From Magicicada septendecula (lineage: Eukaryota; Arthropoda; Insecta; Hemiptera; Cicadidae): a stretch of 64,000 nucleotides of DNA. The stretch is from contig CM068372.1 of NCBI GenBank assembly GCA_034769895.1, forward strand, positions 373,321,258 to 373,385,257. The letters run 5' to 3'. The first letter of the stretch is position 1. Each line of letters starts with the position of its first letter. Positions 23,592 through 34,862 of this stretch are shown one piece after another. The notes under the pieces are model-generated. The model had not been told where the DNA came from, did not search any database, and saw only the letters and a list, made by a program, of their open reading frames with translations. The position numbers were made by a program, and so were the translations under genes.

Positions 23592-25094
23592 TCATTTTGA
23601 AAAGAAGTCCATAATTTTCTGTTGAGTGAGCGACTTCAGTCTATCATTGTCCAATGAATTTTCGATAGTGGTGAGAGCTGCGAAGAAATCGTCACTTGTG
23701 TCGGTTCTGAGGGCGTAGAAGCGTAGGGTAGTAAGAGATCTCCTTGCCTCGCTCAATGTGACTGGAATTGGCGGTTGTTCTTCTTCGTTTTCTTCCTCGT
23801 CCTCATCCAGAGGGGCCAAATTCAACAGTTCGGCATCGGTTAGGGCACCGTGGACACTGATGTCATCGTCAACATGAGCATAATCCTCAAATGTTAATTC
23901 TCCATAGTTAGGTAGAAGTCCCCACCCTGAGTCAGAATTTGTAATTTTTGGCGGCTCCGATGACTGTTCTACGTTTTCGGTTTGCTTAAACCCGCACTTT
24001 CTGAAGCAGTTATAAATAGTGGTAGGGTTGACATTTCTCCAGGCCTTATCAATCATGATTATAGCGGTCAAAACTGTTATGATTACCTTCTCACCTTTTT
24101 CAATGCTATCCAGCACAAGAGAAACAATTTCTCTACGGTAGAGAGTTTTAACATTTTGAATTATGCCTTGGTCTAACGGTTGCAATCTTGATGTCGTGTT
24201 GGCTGAAAAAAAAATCAATTTTACGTGGTCTAATGGTGGTGGGTTATTATGCACGGTGCAGTTGTCCAAAAACAGTAAGATTTTGCGTTTTTCCTTTTTC
24301 ATGTCACTGTTCACCGAGGTCAGCCATTCATTAAACAACTCTGTCGTCATCCACGATTTTTTGTTTGACCTATAAGCTGTGGGCAGCGATTTTATTCCTT
24401 TAAAACAGCGTGGTTTCGCAGATTTCCCTATAATAAGTGGTTTCAATTTTTGAGAACCGTCCATGTTACACGCTAAAAGAACAGTTAATCTATCCTTGCT
24501 TAGTTTCCCTCCATGACACTTTTTGTCTTTGAACGTCAGAGTGCGATCAGGAAGACATTTATAAAAAAGCCCGGTTTCGTCTGTGTTGAATATGTTCCTT
24601 GGGTCATAGCCATTCAAAAGTTGGTTTAGTTCGTCAATCCATTGAGAACAAATAGAAATATCCACGCAGGCGCTCTCTCCACAGATTTTTTTAAATGTGA
24701 TGCCGTGTCGATTTTTGAAATTTGAGAGCCACCCCTCACTTGCTGCAAATCCTTTAATTCCAAGAGACTGCGCAAAAGACTTGGCTTTTTCCTTCAACAT
24801 GAAACCGCCGACGGGAACGTTTTGTCCTCTACACTGACGAATCCACTTAAGCAAGCACTCTTCAAGACGGGGGAATTGACCCTGGCGTGACCTTTTTCTA
24901 CTCGCAATTAAGGCACTTCCGGTGATGCGATCTTTGTTTTTCAAAATCATCAACAATGTCGATGGTAAAATGCCAAACTGTTTAGCGACATCTTTTTTTA
25001 ATTGTCCATCCTCCACAGCTTGAATCACACGCTTTTTTTCACTTATGGAAAGACACTTGTTCTTTCTTGAATTCATTTTAATAACACAAATCAA
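23592..25094 (-). CDS. Tigger-like (DDE_1) transposase, apparently intact
   Basis: A 500-aa cut-and-paste transposase, full length for the group. Residues about 1-55 hold the psq-type helix-turn-helix (KRVIQAVEDGQLKKDVAKQF), residues about 65-135 the CENP-B-type DNA-binding helix-turn-helix, and residues about 165-340 the DDE_1 core. The catalytic Asp residues are in FNTDETG, LFLDNCTVH and QPLDQGIIQ, spaced DD30D. An acidic segment (DEDEEENEEEQ) precedes a C-terminal end QQKIMDFF, which fits the PCNA-binding PIP box QxxIxxFF; pogo transposase is known to bind PCNA this way. Start chosen at the ATG preceding NSRKNKC or the one six codons upstream. There are no stops or shifts and both termini are present, so the copy may have been active recently. 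Confidence 0.95.
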   Translation of the reverse strand: MICVIKMNSRKNKCLSISEKKRVIQAVEDGQLKKDVAKQFGILPSTLLMILKNKDRITGSALIASRKRSRQGQFPRLEECLLKWIRQCRGQNVPVGGFMLKEKAKSFAQSLGIKGFAASEGWLSNFKNRHGITFKKICGESACVDISICSQWIDELNQLLNGYDPRNIFNTDETGLFYKCLPDRTLTFKDKKCHGGKLSKDRLTVLLACNMDGSQKLKPLIIGKSAKPRCFKGIKSLPTAYRSNKKSWMTTELFNEWLTSVNSDMKKEKRKILLFLDNCTVHNNPPPLDHVKLIFFSANTTSRLQPLDQGIIQNVKTLYRREIVSLVLDSIEKGEKVIITVLTAIIMIDKAWRNVNPTTIYNCFRKCGFKQTENVEQSSEPPKITNSDSGWGLLPNYGELTFEDYAHVDDDISVHGALTDAELLNLAPLDEDEEENEEEQPPIPVTLSEARRSLTTLRFYALRTDTSDDFFAALTTIENSLDNDRLKSLTQQKIMDFFSK

Positions 25095-25435
25095 ACATTA
25101 ACATGACTCACTTTAACGTTTGAAGGAAGACTGGAATGCGAACTGCAAACTCACCCATATCTCATTTATGTAAACAATCGACAGGTCTGTACATGTATGT
25201 AAACAAACGACAGGTCTGTGCATGATAAACGCTTCAAATTATAGAGAGTAGGGAAGCCCGGACTTCAAATTATTGCATGTTGGCGGGCAAGATACTATTC
25301 CTTCAACTTCGAATTACCGAGGGGACCAATTAATACTGATTTTATTCAATTTATCGAGTATTTTTCAAGGGACCGGGAAAAAATTTCAAATTATCGAGAG
25401 ATTCAAATTAACGAGTGTCAAATTATCGAGAGTCG

Positions 25436-25439
<4 letters not shown>

Positions 25440-25472
<33 letters not shown>

Positions 25473-25597
25473 CATTCACTTTCTGCTACAGTCCGTTTCT
25501 TGATGTATATAATACTATAATACTTATAACTATTTTACCTCAAGATGTATTTTACAAAAATACATCTTGAGGTAAAATAGTTATAAGTATTATAGTA

Positions 25598-25625
<28 letters not shown>
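25440..25625. repeat. (TA)n runs around a near-perfect palindrome
   Basis: (TA)n at about 25441-25470 and 25598-25625 flank two 40-bp inverted arms (25514-25553 and 25557-25597) separated by three or four bases. This could be a tiny MITE inserted in a TA array or a hairpin formed during array slippage. Confidence 0.8.
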
Positions 25626-25628
<3 letters not shown>

Positions 25629-28600
25629 AATGGTACATATCTTCACCTAACCATAATGAAGAAAACATGACAAGATAAATTATTTAATCATTAACACTAG
25701 ATATAAAAAGGGATGAATTAGAATTGAAGAATGGGTGAATCAGAATAATAAAACGATCAGACATATCAAGGTAGTCAGAACAGTAATTTATATTAATAAT
25801 GTAGTAACAAACAAACCAACCAAAATGGTAAATACAGAAATAAGGCGATTTAACCTGAATAGCCCAATAGATGGTAAGTGAATAGAACTAGCCCCAAAGG
25901 ACCAAGAATAACATAAATAATGACAATTGCAAATGGACTAGAACTAGCCACTGCACCAACATAAGTGTGTAAATAAGAAGAATAGTGACTAACAAACAAT
26001 TAACATGGAAGTGTAATGATACAATCAGCCACAACACTAAGGAAGTGACGTATAAAGTATGACAAAAAAAGTGAACCAAGAAGGAATACAAAACTTGTGT
26101 GAAACCAAAGAAATAGACTCACTAATGAAAATTGTATATAATATTAATAATTGTAAGGACAGACAAGTTAGAAATACTAACCAAACAGATAGAGTAAACT
26201 AGGACAAATCACATTAGCACGATACTAACATATCAGTGGTACAATAAAACACAATAGAATGAGAGTAGTAAATTGTAATGATGGTGAACAGTTTCTAAAT
26301 AGATGTAAGAAAGAGAATTTTTTAGTAAGCAATACAATAATATTAACCCACCAGTAACACTAAAAGAAGATTGAGTGTAAGGTGTTAGTGTTAAAACCCC
26401 ATTAAAAAGTGATAAAAACACTGATAAGGCAGTGTCCAAAGTTTATAAGTGAATAAACTAAATTATAAGTGATAAGTTATGTGTGAGTGAGATCTAATAT
26501 TGGCCAAACACAGGAAGGACTGTGATAGTGGAAATGTCAATATGAGTGGACACCCAAAATGTAACTACACAAACTAATATTATTAAACTTAAGTTAGTAT
26601 TAGTAATCACTAATTACTATGGTTTTTAAATGTGTGTTAATTAATATTGTAGGCCTAAGGGACAATTCATAGTTTTAGGAAAGTTAAGAAACATAGACTA
26701 TTAGTGTGTTAAATCACCATATAGAGAGTTTCTATAAGATTAAATTATAAAAAAACAATTAATATCATTATATGATTTAGTAAGAGATAGTGAAATGGGA
26801 TAAGGTTACATAATTAATGACACAAGGTCAAATAAGTTCAGTGGTAAGGATTTTCTATTACAATCTAAAGGATTAATCAATGTTTATATGTTTGTTTTCC
26901 TTTGATGACACTATAAAATAATTATTACTCACTGAAGAGTATGAGTGGATAATATATTTCAAATAAGTATGTGTTAAATGAATAAGAATTATGTTTTAAT
27001 GACTAAGGTTTATGTTCCAAATAATTATGTTTAAATGATAAGAATTATAGCTATGGGAATTGTTAAAACCATTAGATGTTATGTTATATGTTGTAAGAAA
27101 TAAGATTTTAAAACCAACAGAAACCAGTAAACAAGAAACAAACAATACATTCAGATACAATGACACTAAAAGTGAGTTATGACAGTAGACAAATTAATAT
27201 AGGGAAACAATAAAATTACACACAACTACAAGAACCGACTTAAACATTGAACAAATGAACAGAATCTTGTATTAAAACAATCAGGACCCATTACAAGGAG
27301 AATAAAATGTAATATCAGTAATTAAAGAAAAATAGTCAATTGCTGTTTAAGCCTATGCAAATTCCCAACTGTCAACTACAAAAAACTTCAATTTATAGAA
27401 TTAAACACTGACATTAGGAAGACTAAACCACATAAACTATGAAATACAAATAGACAATCATGTTAAGGCAGAAATATTATTATAATAATGTAAATTAAGA
27501 AAACAGTATAATTAAATAAAATTCACAAAACTGTCAAAATGCTGATACCTAAGTGAACACTATAATATTGGATGTCAAATTAATCCTTGAGCCAAAATAT
27601 GAACAGTGGTGATAATATTTACTACTAAAAAGGGAGTACTGAAGATTAATTACATTTAGAAGATCTGTAACCAGTTTAAATAAAAATTCAAATACCCTAA
27701 CAATACTCTTTAGCCAATTTCAGCCAATCAAAACTTTGAGTAACCATGACAACAACCGAATATTGACTAATTTCAGTTAGGAACAATATTTTATGTAGTG
27801 ACGCTAAACTGGAGAGACGCCACGCCGTGAAGGGCCCACATTTTCAACAGAAAAACAGTTTAAGTGCCCACAATTTTGAGAAGGAGTACAAGGACAACAG
27901 ATGAGAGGCCATTACAACTAATCTACACCAAGGACCAGCTCGGAATTAATCCAGATGACCGGAAAATACCTGTAATTCGACTTGAAGAAGATGACAACCA
28001 ATTTGAGCCCAAGACTGAAGTAGGAAGAATCAACATCGACCCATTACTTAACATGGACGGCTGACAATACCCATCATATCTACTAACGTTGAGTATTGCT
28101 GAATTTATTTGATTATTATAAAACAAATTCTCTTTCAAAAATTCTAACTATATAATAAAACTCTCACTATCACTGAATATATTGTCAAGGATTGATAAAA
28201 TAAAGAAATAACTTTGTAAACATTGAATGAACACATGATAATCTATGTTACACAACGACACTGTCACACTTCAACACCACAATATTTAATTTATAGCAAA
28301 CCTTGTGTAATTTTAATGATCACAAACTTTAAATGATATGTTCTAATTTTGTTATCTTGTTATATAAACCTCTGTCTCGTACTTAAAAGAACCCAATTGG
28401 CAGATTTATTTTGTAAAATAATAACCAGCGTCAATTGTAAACTTTGCACTGCCAACCTAGCGCTCCGCGGAGCGAGAGATTATATTGCCGAGGCTAAAAT
28501 TTTATTATAACAGTTATTATTTTATGAAGCGTTAACGATAATTAACAAGAAAAAGCCTAATAAAAAAGTGCGTACTGATAACAAACTGTCCAGTATTTAT

Positions 28601-28793
28601 TTGTAGAAAATATTATGTATGTTTTGTTTACTAGCAGTGGGTCGACATAACCAACATTAATTCAAGTTGGCAACACGTGTTCCCCCACTCACACGAGAAT
28701 CAGTTACAAGCTAGACGGCGAACTATTCGAATTTTCGATAACAAATCACCATACTATACAAATAAAAACTTTTAATTGTTTTCAAGAAAAACA
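25626..28793 (+). repeat. Probable 5' LTR (about 3.2 kb) followed by a primer-binding site
   Basis: The stretch starts TGTAATGGTAC, like the LTR at 9869 (TGTAACGGTAC), and ends AGAAAAACA directly before ATTTGGCGCCTATCCGG. It contains TTAAAAGAACCC at 28384, the motif shared with other LTRs, at a comparable distance (about 400 bp) from the LTR end. No second copy is in the window, so the start coordinate is a best guess. The body is AT-rich and mostly non-coding. Confidence 0.55.
27864..28064 (+). CDS. Small unrecognised ORF within the probable LTR
   Basis: A 66-aa hydrophilic frame containing YTKDQLGINPDDRKIPVIRL. It stands out from the AT-rich surroundings by balanced composition, but no family is recognised. 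It may be a chance frame in a transcribed leader. Confidence 0.2.
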   Translation: MPTILRRSTRTTDERPLQLIYTKDQLGINPDDRKIPVIRLEEDDNQFEPKTEVGRINIDPLLNMDG

Positions 28794-28960
28794 ATTTGGC
28801 GCCTATCCGGAATTACTAAAAGTGCGAGAAGGGACAAGTAAGGGACGCAGGCTACCAGACGCTTCCGAATGACACAATTTACGTTCGATAAATCTTACAA
28901 TTACACAAACATTAAATATTTTAATACACACAACACATGCTACTTACAATATATATATAT
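28794..28960 (+). other. Primer-binding site and stub of an LTR-element interior
   Basis: TTGGCGCCTATCCGG (28796-28810) is a TGGCGCC-type primer site. Only about 160 bp of interior follow before the 11.4-kb element begins at 28961, and nothing recognisable as its continuation follows at 40404. Confidence 0.55.
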
Positions 28961-31900
28961 TGTAACTGGACGAACTTTCTGTGGCTATCTTCTTCCTTAG
29001 AACCCCGTGTTGGATTCGTCACTTTGTAAGAAGACCCTATATATGACTGTAATCAAATCAAATCCCACTGTTTGGGCTAGCCACTTGGTCACCAGACCGC
29101 TGTATGCCGGTCGTTACAAAAGAATAAAAATAAAATGGAAAATTCAATAATAATAGAATTTTCAAATAATAAAATAATTTTGTTTATGTTTAAGAGGTAT
29201 GTATACAAGATCAATCTGTGTTTTAAAAGATTCTGGTAAAATTTTAGTAACAGGTAGGTATTTATTGACCATCGAGCACTTCTTGAAGATTTGCACCAAG
29301 TCTGGAGTTAAATAGATTAACTCCAGGTAATAATCGATTGGTGACTTTCCTTACTGGTCCAATATCTTGTTCAAAATAGAGTATATTCTTTTCACTTAAT
29401 ACCTTCAGCCTTATAAATACCCTTAAATTACCCTGTGAAATAAGTACAGATACAAAATAATAGAAATATAAAGATTTATTGACAATTTTAGATAAATAAT
29501 CGATATATTATCGATGGAGAGCAATTATCGACTCTGTCTCAGGAATTATCGATTGTCATACAGAACAAAATTTTACGTTATATTATATTAAAGACAGGTT
29601 CTTTGAGCGATTAAGAATTAATAGTCAGAGAAGGGTGACGAGAAAGTATAACATTAACAGTTAACACATATAAATACAATAATTACTATTCAATAGTATT
29701 TAAATAATTCAGGTTATGATATTAGAATAAATGTTTTGTCGAACCAATGAAGTCTGATGTGACGTCAGTAACTATGATGTAGTAGGCAGGTTTCGTTTTC
29801 AAGATGGCCGCTCCTTGGGTTGGTCTCGGCTATTGTATATGCGTCGAGTCAGAAAATTACTATAAAATTACCCTCTTCAAGGTCTAAAATGTCCCCGCAC
29901 TGGTGTAATAAGTCTGTTAATCTATTTAGTGTATTCTGGTGAAGTGTTCAGTGTAAACTTGCGTTAGTTAGGTTATTTTCTATTTTGTTCAACTATTACG
30001 GTTAAGTTTTCAAGTTGCGGTTAGGTTTGTAGAGTAAATCAGTTGTAATATAATGTTTTACCGTTTACTGTCACTCGTATAGTGAAGTTAGAGGTTTGTT
30101 TTCACTATTGTCGTGAATGTTTTTATAGTATTGGCTTCAAAAAGTGTTTAATTTGTCTAACTCTCGTTCACTGATTTCAATGGCTAAAACGTTAGCTTCA
30201 TGTTCGACTCGGTTTAAAGAACGTTTTTGTCACACACCTATTCAGCTTGATATTCAACAAAAGACTAATTAACTTGGTCATAAATCTTGCCCAGTTAATC
30301 CTTGAAAAAGTATTGTTAACATTTTTCGATTTCATACACATTAGAAAATATTACATTATATATGGAATTTTTCTATTTTATTCCTTACTTTTATGAATTA
30401 TTAATCTTATTATTAGTTTAATCACCTTATTCCCTTTAAATTGATGCATTATAGTCCATATCTGTAGACATTTTGTAGAAATTAACAAATTTTGTTCACA
30501 CTTTGGAAATATAGGCTCAAAATTGGATTTCCGTTTTTATATAAAATTCCTTCCATTTTAAATATTATTAATACTATTATAATAAATTTTAATTAGTCAT
30601 ATTTCTCTTCCTTTCCTCAAATACATATAAATTACACCTTTGAACTGGTTTTTTGTGTTAATTTGTAGATTTGATATTGCTCTTTAAAATTAATTAATTT
30701 ATATATTTTGACAATTTACAAAATGTTAAGGTATATTTCCTTATTGTCATTTTAATTCATAGGATCATTCCTAGTAGTAGTTAATTGTGTTATCTTATAT
30801 AAATCTGGGTAGTTTACAGGATTTATTAGTGAATTATACTATTTTATATTGGTTCTATGATTTCACCAAATGGCCTAGATTTTAGAATTTTATATTTCTT
30901 TCTTTCTCAATAAATTAAACTTGATTCCTCCTCTGACTTTACATAACTACAATTATATGAAAATAACATGATCTATTAACTTATTGTTTTGTGTAGTAGT
31001 TAATTAACACTACAGTTATTAAAATAATTAATTATGAACATTGTTTATTAATCTGCACAATTTAACATATTGCAGATACAGCTTAAACATATCTCTTTTG
31101 ACTATTTTCAATCTAACATAGCATACCTTTTAGTACATTATTACTGGTATGTAGGTTATTATTTATCAAACATAATTCTTTTTTAAAATACATAACATAA
31201 CTCTTATTTTCTAATAAACCTTACAAATACATTTATTTAATACATTGATTTTAGGACTGTGAAATAATAGTCTATTTAAACATGTTACACTTATTCATAC
31301 TATATTAGTACCAGTCCTTTTTGGTTTAAATCATTATTATTGTGATTCCCCACATCAGCAAACATTAATTCCCATACTCTATTTATTATCATTCTTTTTT
31401 ACAAATGTATTGTAAATAAAGATTTACATTAAAATAATAAAATACTGGAAACCTTCCATTTTATTATTTTATTATGCTGTTTATTATTTAGATTTTAAAG
31501 TTGTGATATAGCATACCGTTAAGACTAGTTTATTTTCTTTATTACACAATAGCTTTAGCCGGTGCACTTCTTATAACGCTATACAACACTTTAGTTTTCT
31601 CAATAATTACATTTTTATAAGATTTTGGGGATGTTATACTTTCTTTGGCATAGTTTTTGTGGGTTTGGGATTGATAGTAGTTTATATAATAATAGGTTTT
31701 ACTACGGTGTTTCTTTCATACTATGTCTTCCTCTCCTCCTGTCTTCCTTCTTGTCCTTCTTCCTATCTTCCTTCTGGTATTCATTCTTGTCCCTCTTCTA
31801 GTTTTCATTCTTGTCCCTCGTCTAGTCTTCACTCTTCTGGTCTTCTTACCTCATTCTTGGGTAAACCAAGGTACTTGGTGTTATCACGACTGAGGTTTAG

Positions 31901-32271
31901 TTTGGAGTATTTAATTTCTTCACTGAACTGACTTTATTCTTCTATTTGTTTTTAGAGTATTTTGGTATTCACCACTCTTTGATTGAGTCTCTTTTTTCGG
32001 GATATTGTCTTATGTAACTGGTTTACTGCTCTGAGCTTCCTGGGTAACTTACTGGTATTGTACTATGAGTTGATGAGTTGCTTCAATACTTTCTTTGGTT
32101 TCTTTTAACAGTGGTTTTTATATATTATGTAGTGAGGATTTTTATCTTATTGTGTTTCATTCCTCTGATTTATTTAAATGTCATTCAATATTATTACAAC
32201 TATTTATTGATGTAATTAAATTTTATCATTTCATATGATTTACAATGTAGTGGATTTTCTGTCACGCTACA
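28961..32271 (-). repeat. 3' LTR (3,311 bp)
   Basis: On the plus strand it starts TGTAACTGGACGAACTTTC and ends CACGCTACA. It contains the AAAGAACC motif in reverse (GGTTCTTTG near 29598), ATCGAT-type sequence (29498-29560), and a pyrimidine-rich minisatellite of CTTCTTGTCC-like units (about 31728-31850) that makes an artefactual 90-codon frame in both copies. At over 3 kb it is unusually long for an LTR. Confidence 0.95.
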
Positions 32272-32300
32272 GAATGCCCTTCTCCAGAAGTAATTTTTTC
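32272..32300 (-). other. Polypurine tract region
   Basis: On the minus strand GGAGAAGGGCATTC lies directly before the LTR start TGTAGCGTGACAG. This is the expected place and composition for plus-strand priming. Confidence 0.6.
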
Positions 32301-33599
32301 AGACTATACTTGCTTTGTCTGAAACAATTGCTTATGATAATTATTCAAAGTTTGTTATTATTTTGGACTTCCTTCCATTTTAAAGTTCTCTTATTTATAT
32401 CTGAGTTTATATCACTCTCACTTGATCTTCCTCGATAGTAATAGTCTTCTGAGTTTCATATTTATTATTTCATTTTTATATTTCTTCTTAGTATTTTCTC
32501 CTTGGGATATTTTCTCCCTATCGTTCCCTATTTTGTGAGCTGGTTCAGTTCAGAGAGGCACTGTACGCTACTTTCCTCTGCTGTCCAATACTTCACACAT
32601 ATTTGAGTACAGAGGCAAATCATCTCTGCTCAAAAAACATATTAATCCTGCTGGAATTATCATCAGACAGATTAAAAAAAATTATTCAGAATAGTACACA
32701 TTTGTTACTATTTAAAAAATATCTTTGGGATACTTCACTTATTACTTATTATACTTCTCAGAGATTTTAATATTTCTATCTCAGTTGTTCATCTGACTTA
32801 TTATCTGGACGTTTCTTTCATTTGATATTATGGTAGGAAGCTCTTCTATTATTACCTTTTTATACTTTTATTATCATATAAATCTTTTGGTTATAAATTC
32901 TTTATTACCTTCTGGTTTTTTCATTATAATCTGCATTATTTGTAGTAGCACATCTTTGTGACATTTTTAGATTGTTTCTTGTTTCTTAAAATTTCCACTT
33001 GTTCTATTTTCTAGAATTTTTTATAACTGTCATTATCATAATTGTCATTTAATTTATAAATCATTTTATATTAATTCATTTAATTACATACATTTTTTAC
33101 ATTATTTTCACATTATTCCGGTCATTGCGATTATACTTGCCAATGCTGGTTTTTTTTATTAATTTCATTATGAGGTCATATTTTCTCCTCATACCACTTA
33201 AAGTTTCATTCTCTCATAATTCCAAAGAAGTTTTTGTACTTTATTTTATTCAATCACTTAAATTGTATTAAAGAATTTTTTTCTTTTTTATTTCCTTCAA
33301 CAACATTTTACGGAAAGGTTTTCACTCTTCATATTGAACTTAGACATGATTATACTGTCTAGAATTATTTGTTTTAATTCTAATTCTGTTTCCTCTTATT
33401 CATCCCATTATAATCCTTTGTTACCATGGTAATTATCTTCTATGCTTACCATAAATCTGGTAGGAAATCTCATCAGTTTATCACACCATATTGTTTTATT
33501 TATAATTGGTTAGTAAGTTGTACTTATACTTGGTTTGGGAAACTTGATTTATTCATAATTCAAAATTCATTCTTCTTATGTTATTCTATAAAGTTTTCT
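32301..33599. other. Non-coding 3' interior of the young LTR element
   Basis: T-rich (A-rich on the element's sense strand) sequence between the integrase end and the polypurine tract. No env-like or other frame is supported. Confidence 0.6.
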
Positions 33600-33890
33600 C
33601 AAATAATTTGTATGTAAGGTGATCTCACGGATGTTTAGAATTTTGTTGACTTATTTCAAACTCTAATTCTTCTTCTTCTATTCTAGCCATAAAGTTTTTT
33701 TTTATTTTCTTGGTATGTAAGGTGAACTTATACCTTTTTAGAATTTAGATGATTTTATGTTTTTAAACTTCTTCTCTTCTATTCTAGCCATAAAGTTTTT
33801 CTTCAATTATTTGTTATGTAAGGTGATCTTACCATTGCTTTTAGAATTTAGTTATTTTTTAATCATAAAATTTCTTCATGGATGCCTGGT
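33600..33890 (-). repeat. About 100-bp tandem repeat, three units
   Basis: Three successive units contain (plus strand) TGTAAGGTGATCTCAC-like, TTTAGAATTT and CTTCTATTCTAGCCATAAAG blocks (starting near 33611, 33714 and 33816). They lie immediately downstream of the integrase stop in the element's 3' region. Confidence 0.75.
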
Positions 33891-34525
33891 TAAAAACACC
33901 CTTGACTTTACTTGAACTTATTTCTTTGATTTCGTAGGTGTTGTTGTTATTGTCTTTTGAGACGATATAGGGACCAGTATACAGGAGCAATAACTTTTTT
34001 GTTATCCCTTCTAGGGAACTGGGTAATTCCCTATTCTTCAACAACACCTTCTCTCCAATGGTATAATTGATAACCTTACCCATGCATTTATTGTATTTGT
34101 TCCGCCGTTTCTCCTGATCTTCGGCCACCTTATTACAAAATTGAATTTTATTGAATTTATATTTATGTTCTCTTGGGAACTCCAAGATGTCTGCAATTTC
34201 TCTAGGGGGTTGTCTCTCGTACATTGCGGAGTATGGCGTTATTCCTATTGCTGGATGGTAGGCCAGGTTGAGGAATTCTTCAGTGGCCTCCAAGTATTCT
34301 TGCCACCTTCTCTGCTGATCATGGCAATATGTTCTTAATAGACGCCCTACCTCTCGTAAGACTCTTTCGGCCGGGTTACTGCTTGGGTGGTATACGGACG
34401 TCTTGTATGTGTGAACCCCCATGGATAGCAGTGTATCTCGCCATCTCCTCCCCTTGAATTGCGTTCCGTGGTCGGTTATGATCGATACCGGTTTTCCGAC
34501 GGTTGGGAAGTACTGGTCGATCAGG
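33859..34525 (-). pseudogene. Ty3/gypsy integrase, C-terminal half
   Basis: Integrase joins element cDNA to the genome. The frame contains SIITDHGTQFKG (second catalytic Asp) and YHPSSNPAERVLREVGRLL (catalytic Glu region), then the linker and a C-terminal domain ending NQASMKKFYD with stop at 33859. The 5' end is fused at about 34525 to the protease frame. The zinc-binding N-terminus and first catalytic Asp are missing, so the protein cannot be active. No stop interrupts the retained half, which fits a recent deletion. Confidence 0.85.
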
Positions 34526-34858
34526 ATATTAAGAACTTTCTTCGTAGTCGCCCGATTTGCTGTATCCTCTCCAGTTCCGTCGTATTTATTATTGATACGT
34601 TTGACCCAGTATCGATCATTAACTTGGCTGGGATGCCTTCTACCTTGGCGTCAACATGTATAATTTCATTATTGAAGTTATTGGTGGGACTCCTGTTATC
34701 CTCTTCCAATAACTCCTGTCTGATGTCTTTCAGGTAGTTGCACCCGATGATAGTAATACGATTGTGATTATTTACGATATTGCACTCATTCTCATTATCA
34801 TACCCAGTAGTCAGAAGCAGTAATGGGTTCTGGTTATTTCTTACTGCCTGTGCCCGTT
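34521..34858 (-). CDS. Retroviral-type aspartic protease reached by -1 frameshift from gag, truncated
   Basis: The frame lies one base back from gag and is open from the slippery site at 34862 onward without needing its own ATG. It contains KLMIDTGSNVSIINTTELER, with the active-site DTGS of retroviral-type pepsin-like proteases, which act as dimers to cleave gag-pol. After QQIGR the sequence joins integrase-coding DNA in another frame and translation ends at 34521. The flap and C-terminal half of a normal protease (about 100 aa) appear incomplete. The open frame upstream of DTGS contains ITIIGCNYLKD. Confidence 0.75.
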
Positions 34859-34862
34859 TAAA
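34817..34862 (-). promoter_or_regulatory. Programmed -1 ribosomal frameshift signal between gag and protease
   Basis: On the minus strand the gag frame reads CCU UUA AAC GGG, giving the canonical slippery heptamer U UUA AAC (34862-34856) in the zero frame. Eight bases later GCAGUAA (34847-34841) can pair with UUACUGC (34823-34817), a perfect seven-base-pair stem with a 17-base loop. The gag stop UAA lies in the first arm. Slipping back one base leads directly into the open protease frame. All three parts (site, spacing, downstream frame) agree. Confidence 0.8.

Larger units (their letters stand above)
23183..25439 (-). mobile_element. Tigger/pogo-type DNA transposon with intact transposase
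   Basis: Left terminus CAGTCGACTCTCGATAATTT after TA (23181-23182); right terminus is the inverse CAGACGACTCTCGATAATTT ending at 25439, with TA two bases beyond. Inside both ends are repeats of 'AATT(A/T)CCGAGAG'-like units. The element carries an uninterrupted 500-aa transposase and a later palindromic insertion (23352-23580) between the transposase stop and the left end. Confidence 0.9.

Noticed and set aside
31659-31931. A 90-codon hydrophobic/Ser-rich frame present in both 3.3-kb LTRs (also 39791-40063)
   Set aside because: It is produced by a pyrimidine-rich minisatellite and runs antisense to the element.
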